From: Liolophura sinensis
Lineage: Eukaryota > Mollusca > Polyplacophora > Chitonida > Chitonidae
DNA length: 64,000 nucleotides
NCBI RefSeq assembly: GCF_032854445.1
Contig: NC_088306.1
Coordinates: forward strand, 12,891,386-12,955,385
Direction of reading: 5' to 3'
In this document: one piece after another, positions 1 to 12,900 of the stretch
Layout: each line of letters begins with the position of its first letter
How positions within the stretch are numbered: the first letter of the stretch is position 1
Position numbers and translations under genes: made by a program
The notes under the pieces: model-generated
Databases searched by the model: none
Told to the model about the DNA's origin: nothing
Seen by the model: the letters and a program-made list of their open reading frames with translations, nothing else

Positions 1-438
1 ATGTTGGACTTACTCGACAGAGATAACCGAGTGTTTTTGAATATTTTTTACACTCATTTTATCAGTATAAACATGGGTGGCTAATGATGAATGAATGATA
101 AGTCTTGATGCTAATCCTTTAAGTGGAGCCTTAGATGATCTGCAGAATGTTTGTGGTGTGGTGCTCTGCCCTTGTTCAAAGCCTGCTACAGAGTATGTAA
201 GATACCTCACCAACTCTGCTTACATCACCAATATTGACAAGTCAATCTTGGTAGGGTTTGAACCGAAGACCTTGTGGACTGTTGCCTGTACTTTTACCAT
301 TAGAGCAAAGTGCAGATATGCAGTAGATATAAAGCTAACATGAGGAAATATTGGGCTGAATCAAGCCTGATATCTGCAAATAAATAATTGCTGAAAAAAT
401 TTTAGATGATTGGAACTTTATTCAGAGGCTTTTTGCTT
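1..438. other. MIPEP intron sequence, nothing recognised
   Basis: Lies upstream of the first MIPEP exon seen. Short open frames here show no family resemblance or splice context. Confidence 0.4.
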
Positions 439-469
439 TTAAACTGTAGAGTGATTAGATGATACAAGT

Positions 470-965
470 GAATGCTCACCATCCTGTAATACAGATGAGT
501 GCTCACCAACCTTTAATACAGATGTGTGCTCACCAACCTTTAATACAGATGTGTGCTCACCAACCTCTAATACATAACAGTGCTCACCAAACTTCAATAC
601 AAATGAGTGCTCACCAACCTTTAATACAGATGTGTGCTCACCAACCTTTAATATAGATGTGTGCTCACCAACCTTTAATACAGATGTGTGCTCACCAACC
701 TCTAATACATAAGAGTGCTCACCAAACTTCAAAACAAATGAGTGCTCTCCAACCTTTAATACAGATGTGTACTCACCAACCTTTAATACAGAGTTGTGCT
801 CACCAACCTTTAATACAGATGTGTGCTCACCAACCTCTAATACATAAAAGTGCTCACCAAACTTTAATACAAATGAGTGCTCACCAATCTTTAGTACAGA
901 TGTGTGCTCACCAACCTTTAATACAGATGAGTGCTCACCAAGTTTTAAAACAGATGCGTGATGCA
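470..965. repeat. 27-bp minisatellite, about 18 units
   Basis: Variants of ACAGATGTGTGCTCACCAAC plus CTTTAAT. The period is a multiple of three, so both strands stay open as 9-residue repeats (GEHTSVLKV on the minus strand, MCAHQPLIQ on the plus). Variant units with CATAAGAG and CAAACTTC recur at intervals, giving a higher-order pattern. Confidence 0.9.
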
Positions 966-984
966 CACTTGACTAAGGTATCGT

Positions 985-1200
985 CATGATTGTCATGATT
1001 GCTTTGATTGTCACGATCGTCATGATTGTCATGATTGCCTTGAATGTCACGATCGTCATGATTGTCATGATTGCCTTGATTGTCACGATCGTCATGATTG
1101 TCATGATTGCCTTGAATGTCACGATCATCATGATTGCCTTGAATGTCACGATCATCATGATTGTCATGATTGCCTGGATTGTCATGATTGTCATGATTGC
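985..1200. repeat. 36-bp minisatellite with 9-bp subunits
   Basis: Built from ATGATTGTC-like 9-mers alternating with TTGAATGTCACGATCGTC. Ends about 55 bp before the first MIPEP exon seen. Open on both strands because the period is divisible by three. Confidence 0.88.
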
Positions 1201-1254
1201 CATACGTAAGTAATAAAGTACATGTAAATCATGTGTTCCATGATGTTGTTTCAG

Positions 1255-1372
1255 AGGAAGAATTTGTAACATTGAAGGAGAACATCCTGCTGTTGGGTCA
1301 CTACTTCCAGCATGGCTCACAGAAACCTTGTTCTGTTCACAAATCCAAGCTTCCAGAGAATCTCAGATCTGT
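1255..1372 (+). CDS. MIPEP: MIPEP exon, N-terminal helical region
   Basis: Reads [19 protein letters not shown] and on to LPENLRSV, matching the MIPEP N-terminal domain just before the VREAAY block. Acceptor TTTCAG; donor GTGAGT at 1373. It ends with two bases of a codon, which the next exon completes as Val. Confidence 0.8.
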
Positions 1373-4300
1373 GTGAGTGCCGTACGAACACTCCCGCACC
1401 AGCTCATGTTCATACTCCTTACAGCACATCCACCAGTCTGTTCGCAGAACAAAAATCTTGGCGTAGACAGACGGAGAACTGACACACAGACAGACTGAAC
1501 TGACATGCAGACAGACAGAACTGACACACAGACAGACAGAACTGACACACAGATGGACAGAAACTGACACACAATCAGACAGAACTGATACACAGACAAT
1601 AGAACTGACACACTGACAGACAGAACTGATGCACAGACAGACAGAACAGACACACAGTCAGACAGAACTTGCACTGACAAACAGAATTGTCACACAGATA
1701 GACACAACTGACACACAGTCAGACAGTGATAAAAATCCTTACTATAAACACTGATAAGGCTAAGGAAGTCACAGTTTAAGCACAGTAAACTGTTTTGAAG
1801 TTAAGACTTACATCTAAGCCTGACTTAAAGTCTAAGAGATCTTCATGATCATGTGTCAGGACTGTCAACGCCTTGATCAGTTTCTAAAGCTCGCATGTTT
1901 GAATCCAGCTCTGGCTATAGGCTTATGAGTTTCATGAGGTACCTGGCAAATGTGTGTGGTTTACCCCCAGGCACCCCAGCCTCCTCTCACCAATCAATCA
2001 ATCAAATCTAGCTAATGCATCTTCAGGTCTCTTCGTGTTGGTTTCTGTATTTAAACAGTCTAGAAGCAATTAGAGTGCAAAGATATGGTGAGGGTCAACG
2101 TGTATTTGATTGATTGGCTCTGGTCACCCAATCAGATGCTGCCTTATGTCAGAAAATTTTGTCAAGTAGTCATATGTGCCAAGATGTGGTGGTTTTCTCC
2201 AGGCTCCTTTAATACTCCATCTACAAGCCTGGCCTGGATGTATGAAGCATACATGACTGTAATAGTTAGATGTACATACGTCCTTAACCACATGTACTTC
2301 ATGTAAGATGTCACGGTTTGGTTTTGGTATATGAAGGGCACTTACATGTAGCGTGTGTGTCAAGGGCAACTTTCCAAGGGCAATACTTCTTGAAACTGGC
2401 CCAGATTATTGTAGTGTGGCAGAAATAGCCCTCAGTTACACTAATAAAACCCCAGTTACACTAATAAAACCCCAGTTACACTAATAAATGCATGTATGTA
2501 TATGATATACACATGTACTTGCTGATAACCAAAAGTTGTATTTTTCCTCTCGTAGGTTCAGTCAGGAAGGGGAAAACATCACAGTGACTGGTCTCTTCTC
2601 TGAACATTTTAAGTGACCTGGCAAGTGAATACTCATTTTATATCTGTCTGTGTATGTTCTGTCTGTCACTTGTGTTAGGTCCGACTAACTGTGTGTCAGT
2701 TCTGTATGTCTGTGTGTCAGTTCTGTATGTCTGTGTGTCAGTTCTGTCTGTCTGTGTGTCAGTTCTGTCTGTCTGTGTGTCAGTTCTGTTGGTGTGTGTG
2801 TCATTTGTGTCTGACTGTGTGTCAGTTCTGTCCGTCTGTGTGTCAGTTCTGTCTGTCTGTAGCAGTTGTCAGTCCATGTGTCAGTTCTGTCTGTCTGTTC
2901 TGTTAGTCTGTGTGTCAGTTTTGTCTATATGTGCGTCTGTTCTGTCTGTCTGTGTGTCATTTGTGTCAGACTGTCAATTCTATGTGTCTGTTCTGTGTCA
3001 GTTCTGTCTGTCTGTGTGTCAGTTCTGTCTGTCTTTGTGTAATTTGTGTCAGACTGTCAGTTCTGTGTGTCTGTTCTGTCTCTTTTTTGTCTGTGTGTCA
3101 GTTATTTACGTCTGTTCTACATGTCTTCAGATCTGTTCAATATTTTTGTTTATCTATCTATCTACCAATGTTCACAGCGTATGTATTAAGTCTGAAATTA
3201 AGATAGGTTTGCGCTGAGATAATGAAAGAACATTTATTGTGGCCTAAATTATACCAAAAGCCTCTTCAGGCTGACACAGTATACATATATGTATTACATA
3301 CAGACACATATGCATTTATTAATAATGTTACTTGTATATCTGATTTTACTAAAGGTTCGAGAAGCTGCTTACCGCATTTATCTGTACCCCGATCCCCACC
3401 AGATAGAGCTGTTAGATGCATTACTGCTTGCCCGCCACCAGATGGCGCAGCTGGTGGGCTACCCAACCTATGCCCACCGGGAGCTCAAAGGGACAATGCT
3501 GGAAAATCCAGGTGTGTGAAACGCAAACGGTTGAGGGAACATGTGAAGTTGTGGAAACGGTGTTTGACTTCTGCAGAAATTTCACAAGAGCCTCAGAATT
3601 TTGCAAGAAGTTGCAAGATTGAGGAAAGGCCAGTCATTTTATAACCTGAGGATCAGTCCGTTGTTTTCAGTCTGTTTTGGCTTGACAGGAAATGGGTCAC
3701 ATTAAACTGTCTTTTGATCCAAAGCATGACGTAAATGAAAATCCCATGAGACAAATCAAATTTCTGGCTGTGACAGATTGAAATGACTGCAAAACAGGGT
3801 GGTGTTGAGCAACAGTTAAGATTATCATTAAGAAAGCATGGGTCATTTGCAAACATGAGTCCCGTGGCTTCAGAAACCTAACGTGTGCTCTGTGGAGCTT
3901 GTATCGATATCTTTATAAATGCATGTTCATTAATGTAATTCTTTGTCAAGAATGTATGCTGAAGCAATGACCTGCTACTAGTGCTAGTCATTTTACCCTG
4001 TAGATTTCTTGGTTTAACATGAGTGTACTGTTTAAAAAAAAAAAAGTTTATTATATGATATATGATACAATATTTGTGTTCAAAAGTAGCCAGTGAAGTT
4101 TTAAGTAGAAATGCTTTGGTAGATAATCGTTAAAGCAAGTAAATAAATAAATAATGCATTGATCAAAGTGTACATGTGAATCTAGTGTGTTAATAGTGAT
4201 AGGCCTTCACTCAATCAGTTTTCCCGATTTCTCTTAAAGAGATTTCCATGGTAGTAGCATATTGCTATAAATATTGAATTACTGTATTTTGCTTGAAGTT

Positions 4301-7300
4301 TAGCATTTTTCATTGATACACTCATTGCTTTATTCTGTATTATTCATCCACCTTGTTGTGCCTCTTTAGTGTTTTCTGTGAAGTTATGGATTCCCTCAAA
4401 CCCTGTCATGATACATGAAGTACGTGTGGTTAAGGGCTTATGTACATCTAACTATTACAGTCATGACAATTCGCTTCAGAAATCCATCAAAATAGATGTT
4501 AGCATCAAAAGTGTTATTTTAATGTCAGCCAAGTTCTTCTAAAAGTCTATCTTCTATGTTTACACACCAAACTTCAGAGGTTAATTAAAAGCATCTTCTG
4601 ATAACCAGTAATGTGTGAATAGTCACCAGCTAAATCACCCCAATTCAACAACAACACATGACTAAAATTAGCTCATGCTTTCAGTCTATTTGGTCATGAA
4701 TTATCTACATGTTAATTAAAGAAAAGTTTTTGGATCACAGAATATTCCTATTTATAGCCATGTAACAGCTCACAGGTATATCTAACCAGTGTCCTTCAGT
4801 AATACTGCCGTACGCGGGAAGGTCTGTCAGTAACTTGTGGATGGTCGTGGCTTTTCCCCGGGCTCTGCCTGGTTTCTTCCCACCATAATGCTGGCAGCCG
4901 TCGTATAAGTGAAATATTCTTGAGTACGACATAAAACACCAATCAAATAAATAAAAAAATAAATTCAGTAATACTGTACACAAATCTGTAAATGTGAAGA
5001 AAAAGGAATACAATTGCTTTGGTTATGGATAGTGTGTCTGCATCTTATATTAAACAGTATGTGCAGAGTTTAACATGCTTCGTTGGATCATGACCTTGTA
5101 CTTTGAGCGCTTGTATTTATACACTAATAACATGCCATGTTAGAGGTTGTGAAAGGATTTCCACACTGCCTGGAATAAGCTCCTCCATGTCAGCATCACT
5201 CACTTGATGCTCACCTTTGTCATCGGATGGCTTCAGAGGAGTCAAGTCAGATAACCCCTGCCGTTTCAAGGGAATATTTTTATTTTCTTTTTCTTGCAGA
5301 TAATGCTAGACTTTTCCTGGATAAACTTTCAGAAGCCATCAGAGAATCAGCCGACAGAGATTACGCTGAAATTTTAGCTGCCAAATCTTTAGAGGGCAGA
5401 GCCAGTGAGGTACATGTACATCTATTCATTTATTTCATTTTATTCCATTTTTTATTTTTATTCGATTGGAGTTTTACACCATACTCAAGAATATTTCACT
5501 TATACAACGACAGCCAGCATTATGGTGGAAGGAAAACGAACAGAGCCAGGGAAAAACCCATGACCAGCTGCAGATTGCTGGCAAACCTTCCCATATCTGA
5601 ATAAATAGGAAGTCAGCATTGAACTCATAGCAGTCACATTGGTGAGATGCGCCTGGGTCATTTTGCTGAGATGAGAATCATGATGATCTAATACCATATA
5701 TACATGCATTTGTGTTTTTCACAGTGGTTGCATTCAGTTTGTGTTTTTAATTATTCCCGTTGTGTTTGCCTAGTAATATGTGGAATACTTATTGAATGAC
5801 ACTGGACACAACCCTTCACTTTGGCGCCTGTGTACATGAATGTTATATGTTGAACCTATAGATTTTGCTGGGTTTTTCTTCAGGGTTTAAAGCCATGGGA
5901 TCAGCCTTACTACAGTGCACAGATAAGACAGCACAGGTAAGTCCATAGGAAAGGCTAAGCAGAGCCTGTTTATACCCTACTTCATCCTCATTTTGAACAT
6001 GAAAGATCAAGTTTCAGTACAATGTACAAGTATGCATGTTTTTAATTTGACTCTTGAGACACATTAAAACTACACTGGTTAAGTTGGCCATTTTCAGAGC
6101 TTCACAAAAAATATAATTTTTATCGTCCTACACAGAATAATGTCTGCATACATAACAATATGCTTGCAAACATGTGTAGAGGTTCAGAAATTACATCATT
6201 TACAGCTCAGTCTTAAAAGCAAAGAAAACTACAAATGAAGTACACATGTCAGATGAAAGCCCATTAAAATCTGTCCATACAAATAGTTTGATTTGTTTTT
6301 TTAGTAATTTTGTTAACCCAGAAAATTGCTTTTTTGAACTTTGGATTCTTTGTATATAAAAGACCATATTGGGACCAGCGACCTCACATCATATGTTTAT
6401 CACTTAACATACATACATCGCTTGATTTCATCATTCTAGGAGGCCTCCGTGGCTCAGTTGGTTATCGTGCTAGCGCAGCGTGATGACCCAGGAGTCTCTC
6501 ACTTATGCGGTCGCTGTGAATTCAGGTCCAGCTCATGCTGGCTTCCTCTCCAGCCGTACAAGGGAAGGTCTGCCAGCAACCTGCAGATGGTCGTGGGTTT
6601 CCCCCGGGCTCTGCCCGGTTTCCTCCCACCATAATGCTGGCCGCCATCGTATAAGTGAAATATTCTTGAGTGTGGCGTAAAACACCAATTAAATAAATAA
6701 ATCAAATAAATTTCCTCATTCTAAATGTATATACTGTACATGTAGATCAATGAATGCATTCGCTGTATGGACTGTGACACAAAATATTTCACGAAAAAAT
6801 TTATGGATGTTGCATCACTGATACCCTCTGGGTCACAACAGACCGCTATAGAATTTTATCAGTTGGAAAAAATAAAAAAAAAAAACAAAAATCAAACTTG
6901 TTTGCTGGACAGTATTTAATGGTCTTTCCTCTGACATATACTTCACGTGCCTTTAAGCTGATTACCTGAGTGCTCTCTTCTCTGTACAGTATTACACAGA
7001 TAGTGCAGATGCAGTGGGATGAGATCTCTTCAGCTTGACATGTTAACTGGTGATCTTCGGCCACTAAATATCACTTCCCCTAAGGTGACATTTCCTAATA
7101 ATTGCAAAAGAATAAAAGCTCAAGATCATGAGCTATTGCCTCAAGAATGGGGGATATTACTCTGCTTAAGCCTGCTCTCATTGCTCATCAGGTTTTGCGG
7201 AGTATCATGTGACAGTGTATTGACCATGTTGACCAATAAGAAACAAGAATTACTGATGTATAATGTTGTGCTTCTAAGATGTGTTTGTAAAGAAAAAGCC

Positions 7301-9935
7301 TGTGAGCAGTCGTTAAGCAAACATGATGGAAACCATTGAAGTTTGTTGGCTGACAGTAGAAAGCTCCATTCCATGGTGATGATTGTCACTTGGTGCAGGT
7401 TCAGAACCAGTCGTGGACTCTTCTCTGCTTATTGGGCCTTGGCGACAATAAGCAGTCTACGGCTCTTGTGACTGTTTGCGTCTTACATTCGGCGAGCATT
7501 ACCTCTCTTCCACTAGCATAGTGTGCATAACTGTATGTCGTGTGGAAAAGTTGGTGAGTATCTCGCCAAAGATTGGTGGTTTACCCCGGACTCTCAAGTT
7601 TCCTCTGCCAGTAAAACTGACCGCCATTGTTGAAGTGAAACGTTCTTGAGTCTGGCCTTAAACAACAAATCAAGTCAAATCAAATGATTAGTTTTGTACA
7701 AATAACCTGTTTGCCTCATTAGATGAAGTGTGATAAGTAGATGACAGTGTCGTTGTTGTTTATGACTGTTACATGTACAGGCAAGATTGTAATATTAGCA
7801 TACTTTGTATTTTACATCATGCATGTACAGGAGGCTGTTCCATACTTGTCTTTAGACTGCTGTGTGGAAGGTCTCAACCGTTACATATTGTGTGTTTATG
7901 TTAACAGATACACCGTAGATGTCCAGGAGGTTATTCCATACTTGTCTTTAGGCTGTTGTATGGAAGGTTTCAAGAGTTACATATTGTGTATTTTATGTTA
8001 ACAGGTACAGCATAGATGTACAGGAGGTTATTCCATACTTGTCTTTAGGCTGTTGTATGGAAGGTTTCAAGAGTTACATATTGTGTATTTTATGTTAACA
8101 GGTACAGCATAGGTGTACAGGAGGTTATTCCATACTTGTCTTTAGGCTGTTGTATGGAAGGTTTCAAGAGTTACATATTGTGTATTTTATGTTAACAGGT
8201 ACAGCATAGATGTACAGGAGGTTTTCCATACTTGTCTTTAGGCTGTTGTATGGAAGGTTTCAAGAGTTACACATTGTGTATTTTATGTTAACAGGTACAG
8301 CATAGATGTACAGGAGGTTATTCCATACTTGTCTTTAGGCTGTTGTATGGAAGGTCTCAAGAGTTACATATTGTGTATTTTATGTTAACAGGTACAGCAT
8401 AGATGTACAGGAGGTTATTCCATACTTGTCTTTAGGCTGTTGTATGGAAGGTCTCAATAACATATTCCGCAGTTTGTTTGGAGTGTCACTCCAGCCAGTG
8501 GAAACAGAACCTGGAGAACTATGGTCTTTTGATGTTCACAAGTTGGTAGGTGATTCACGATTTTATAAGAAATACAGTAAAACTTGGCAACAACGCCACC
8601 TCTCAATTACTGACATCTTGTGAATACCAACCATGCCGATTGGTCAGCTTTTATCTCCATTTATCTACATTTGTTATTTTTATTCAAGACACAGACACTC
8701 ATCTAATAAACACCCTCCGTTTCAGTTCCCATTGTTAATCCCCATTTTCGGTCCCCATTGTCAATCCCCATGTTCAGTCCCCATTGTCAATCCCCATTTT
8801 AAGTCCCCATTTTGAGTCCCCATGGTCAATCCCCATTTTCAGTCCCCATTGTCAATACCCATTTCAATCCCCATTGTATCTTGAGCATGTCAATTGGCCT
8901 TGTGTACTCCAACACAGCATGCTGCTGGCCCGCCAATCCCTTAATGACTGCTGGTTAATGGAGAGGTCAGAGAAGGGAGATAATCATCCTAGCCTAATTA
9001 ATGGAGACATTCTTGTAGACTTGAGTTTGGTTGGTAGACATCTTGGTGTTAATCATTAGCTGAGATCATTTTGACCAATTCAGGATATCAAATAATGCAG
9101 TATGGTCTCTTTCTGTCACTTTGTTTCTCATGTTTTATTTGAATTAACGATGGCTGACCGACCTGCTAAGAGTAAGAGACATTGTGTGAAAATGTTCTAC
9201 CGATAAAGTTGAACTTATTCAGTCTTACTAGACTTTCCTGAAACTGACACAGAGCTTTCCAATACAATTTCAATGAACTACAGGTCGAGATATCGGAAGC
9301 CGTTTTAATGGAACAAATTCCCCGGGTGAAAAATAATGTTTAGAAACGTTAAATATGTATATGTATATATGTTTTAGTGCTGCTCCTTATAAGACAAAGT
9401 AACTGTTGTTGTTGCACATAGAATCTCCATAAACTGACATCTTGTCTAAACTGATGTGTTCTCGCGGTGCCAGGCCTGGCAGGGTGTTATGACCTCCCTG
9501 CTTTTGTTATCATGAATGATGACAAATATCATGGCAGGGTGTTATGACCTCCCTGCTTTTGTTATCATGAATGATGACAAAGATCATGGCAGGGTGTTAT
9601 GACCTCCCTGCTTTTGTTATCATGAATGATGACAAAGATCATGGCAGGGTGTTATGACCTCCCTGCTTTTGTTATCATGAATGATGATAAAGATCATGGT
9701 AGGGTGTTATGACCTCCCTGCTTTTGTTATCATGAATGATGACAAAGATCATGGTAGGAAAACCTCTACAAGTATCTCTTCACTTCAACCTGAAGTCTTG
9801 TAGACTTGCTTTGATTTTATGTCTTTTGCTGATGATGCAAGTGAGCGCTTGTCATAAACAGGTGGAAATAGGTTAGAACATGGGTTTTAGTGTTGTGCAT
9901 TTTACACTGCAGTGTTTGCCTAATAAACCCTATGA

Positions 9936-9968
<33 letters not shown>

Positions 9969-12900
9969 AGGCAGTGGTCCACGAGAAAGAGGGAGTCCTG
10001 GGGTACATTTACTGTGACTTTTTTGAGAGAGCTGGTAAACCTAACCAGGTAGGATATGTACACATAGCCGTGGACTTTGCCGTTACCTTATTTTCCCATT
10101 GAACATATTTATATATAATATACATGTATGGGTCCTCCTTGGCTGAGGTGGTTAGCGTGGCAGGCCGGCCCAATGACCCAGGAGCCTCTTGCCTGAGCGG
10201 ATCGCTGTGAGTTCAAATTCCGCTAGCACCCTCTATAGTCGTGCATGGGGATGGTCGTGGGCTTCTCACGGGCTCCACTCAGTTTCCTCCCACGGTAATG
10301 CTGGCCACTGTTATAGATGTATATTAAAGTAAAACAAAGCTAAAATATGAAGTAAGGTCATCATAAAGAAAACTATGCGTAAAAATACTTTCATTAATTT
10401 TTTCACATTTTTGCTGAAAGGCATTCAGATATTCGAAATCTGTGGTGTATGAGCCATACTGACGGTATCTTGGAACTCTGACGTCACATCACCTGTTTTC
10501 CTAATATTCACCAGAAGGAAGGAACTTTTGGGAACATTGTTTCAGTAATCTTTCACTCATGGGTAAAAAGAATTATTCGAACATTTAGGGTGGTGATTAA
10601 TGCTGGATAAACTTCCTGTGATGTCAGAGTTCCTGACCTCTGATAGTCTGGTCATAAAGCCCACCTTAGAAGTCAAATGTCTGAGCGTCTTTTACTCTTT
10701 TCAGAAAAATCCAAAAAAAAAAATGAATGAAAGCATATTTATGCATAGTTTTAAGTGGACTACTTAGTGATGCTTACTTCGATTAGGGGTCTTTTTCCTT
10801 TAAAGTGAAATATTATAGAGCGTGGCATAAAACTCCAATCAAATATATAAATAAACAAAATTTTTGCACCAGTCATGCCAGTTAATTCCTTGATTAAATC
10901 TGCCTTCCATGGTCAATCTCATGTATTGTTTTAATGTATGGCCCCTGTAACAAAATAATTGTACCTGATTGAGTTTACAAAAAAATTCCCAAAAATAGAA
11001 TCAAACCCTTACGGAGACAATTTGAAATAAGTCAGGTTTCCATCCAATAAACCTATTTTTAATGCTTCAAAGAATGTGTCACATCATTACAGAGGTGAAG
11101 GGCAGATATTTCTTGCAAAAGCAAGCGTACTATTCAATATACATGCATGCAAATTAAAGCATCTATAATTCAGACTTAAAATACAGTCTATAATTTGCAC
11201 CATGGTATGTTTAAACTAACCTTGAAAATGACAAAAAACTCCTGGAAAACTCCTTGAAAACTCCTTGAATTTCGTACAAACACTGTTAGAGTATGATAAG
11301 ACATTATCATGGGGTACAAATTGATAACGATTAGATAAATAACTTTCAAGCCATTTCTTGCATATTCCAAGGAATCCATAATGCTTCAGTTTGTAGAATA
11401 AGATGTTGTGATTTACGGGTTGAATGCCTTCGATAGATCAAGCAACGCAACAGTGTCTAATGCTATTGTTACTATACTGTTCTTTTGAAAGTTTGTTGTC
11501 AGCCCATACATTGTTGTCACCAGGACTGTCACTTCACCATACAAGGGGGCAGAGAGCGTGAGGATGGTAGTTACCAGCTCCCCCTGGTGGTGCTGATGTT
11601 GAACTTTCCCACCCCACAGTCTAGCGTTCCTTCCCTCCTCACACCAGGCATGCTACACAATCTCTTCCACGAGTTTGGACATGCCATGCACAGCATGCTG
11701 GGACGGACCAAATATCAACATGTTACAGGTTTGCAGAATTAAGTTTACAGAATTGAATTAAAATCTTATTTCAGTGTTTATATTTGTCAAGGTATAAATA
11801 TACCATGATCTTTCATTGTTAGATACTGAATAATTTCTTTGTCAGATCTTTATTACATGGCGTGATTGGCTATAAAGGAGAAGATTTACGTGGCGTGTTT
11901 GGCTATAAAGGAGAAGATTTACATGGCGTGATTGACTATAAAGGAGAAGATTTACATGGCGTGATTGGCTATAAAGGAGAAGATTATTGTTGAACTTCCA
12001 TCCTTTGTTTTGTGCATGTAGGTTATTTTTGTTCTCATGTATCTTGTTGTTTTCAGGAACTCGATGTTCCACGGATTTTGCAGAAGTGCCTTCTGTACTC
12101 ATGGAGTACTTTGCATCAGATCCAAGGGTGAGAAAAGATACATGTTTTTGAAGCCAGTTGTGGAGAATTTGTTTACTATGATAAAAGTTTATTGCCACAA
12201 GTAGTTTCAGAATCTTGTGTCCTGGTTTACAAGATGCGTTTACCAGAGTGCAGTTTACTTACTTATTTACTGATTTGTTTAAATGCCATGCTCAAGAATT
12301 TTCAATTTACATGTATATAAGCTAGTGGCCAATCTTATTTGTAGAGGAAAACCAGTGAAGCTGGGGTAAACTATCAACTTTTCGTATGTGTATTTAGTTA
12401 GGGATGAACTGTCTCATGTGTAACAGACAGATATATACCTGTATGTCATATTGATAGATTACAACAAATGTTAATCTTTCCAACCAAGCCAACCAAGCCA
12501 ACCAAGCCAACCAAGCATCATTGCCCACATATTGTCATCATGAGAAGGTGGGTGGTATCCACAGAGTTGAACCCACACCCCATGTGTCCAAGCAGCCTTA
12601 TCACATGGCTGAAGACATCCCTCATTGTCACATCAGGATGCTGAAGAAATTAAGTCTGCAACTTTCTAAATGCCATGTTTTTGGTTTTTCTCTGCAGGTT
12701 GTGCTGTCGTTTGCCCGCCATTATAAAACTGGTGATATGATCCCGAAAGATCTTGTGGATAATCTGTTCAATTCCAGGAAGCTGTTTGCTGCTTCGGTAA
12801 TTCGTGAATTGAATTTATTCATAATTTAATTCAGTACTACCTCTCTTTTCTCAATATTAATAGAAAGTGCAAGACTGGTATAAATTTCCATTTTATTAAT

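Noticed and set aside
95-343. Possible first MIPEP exon in the 82-codon frame
   Set aside because: No match to the MIPEP N-terminal domain and no convincing donor.
6439-6520. tRNA gene suggested by box A and box B motifs
   Set aside because: The tRNA-like part is the head of a SINE followed by the conserved body and tail. The cloverleaf is degenerate.
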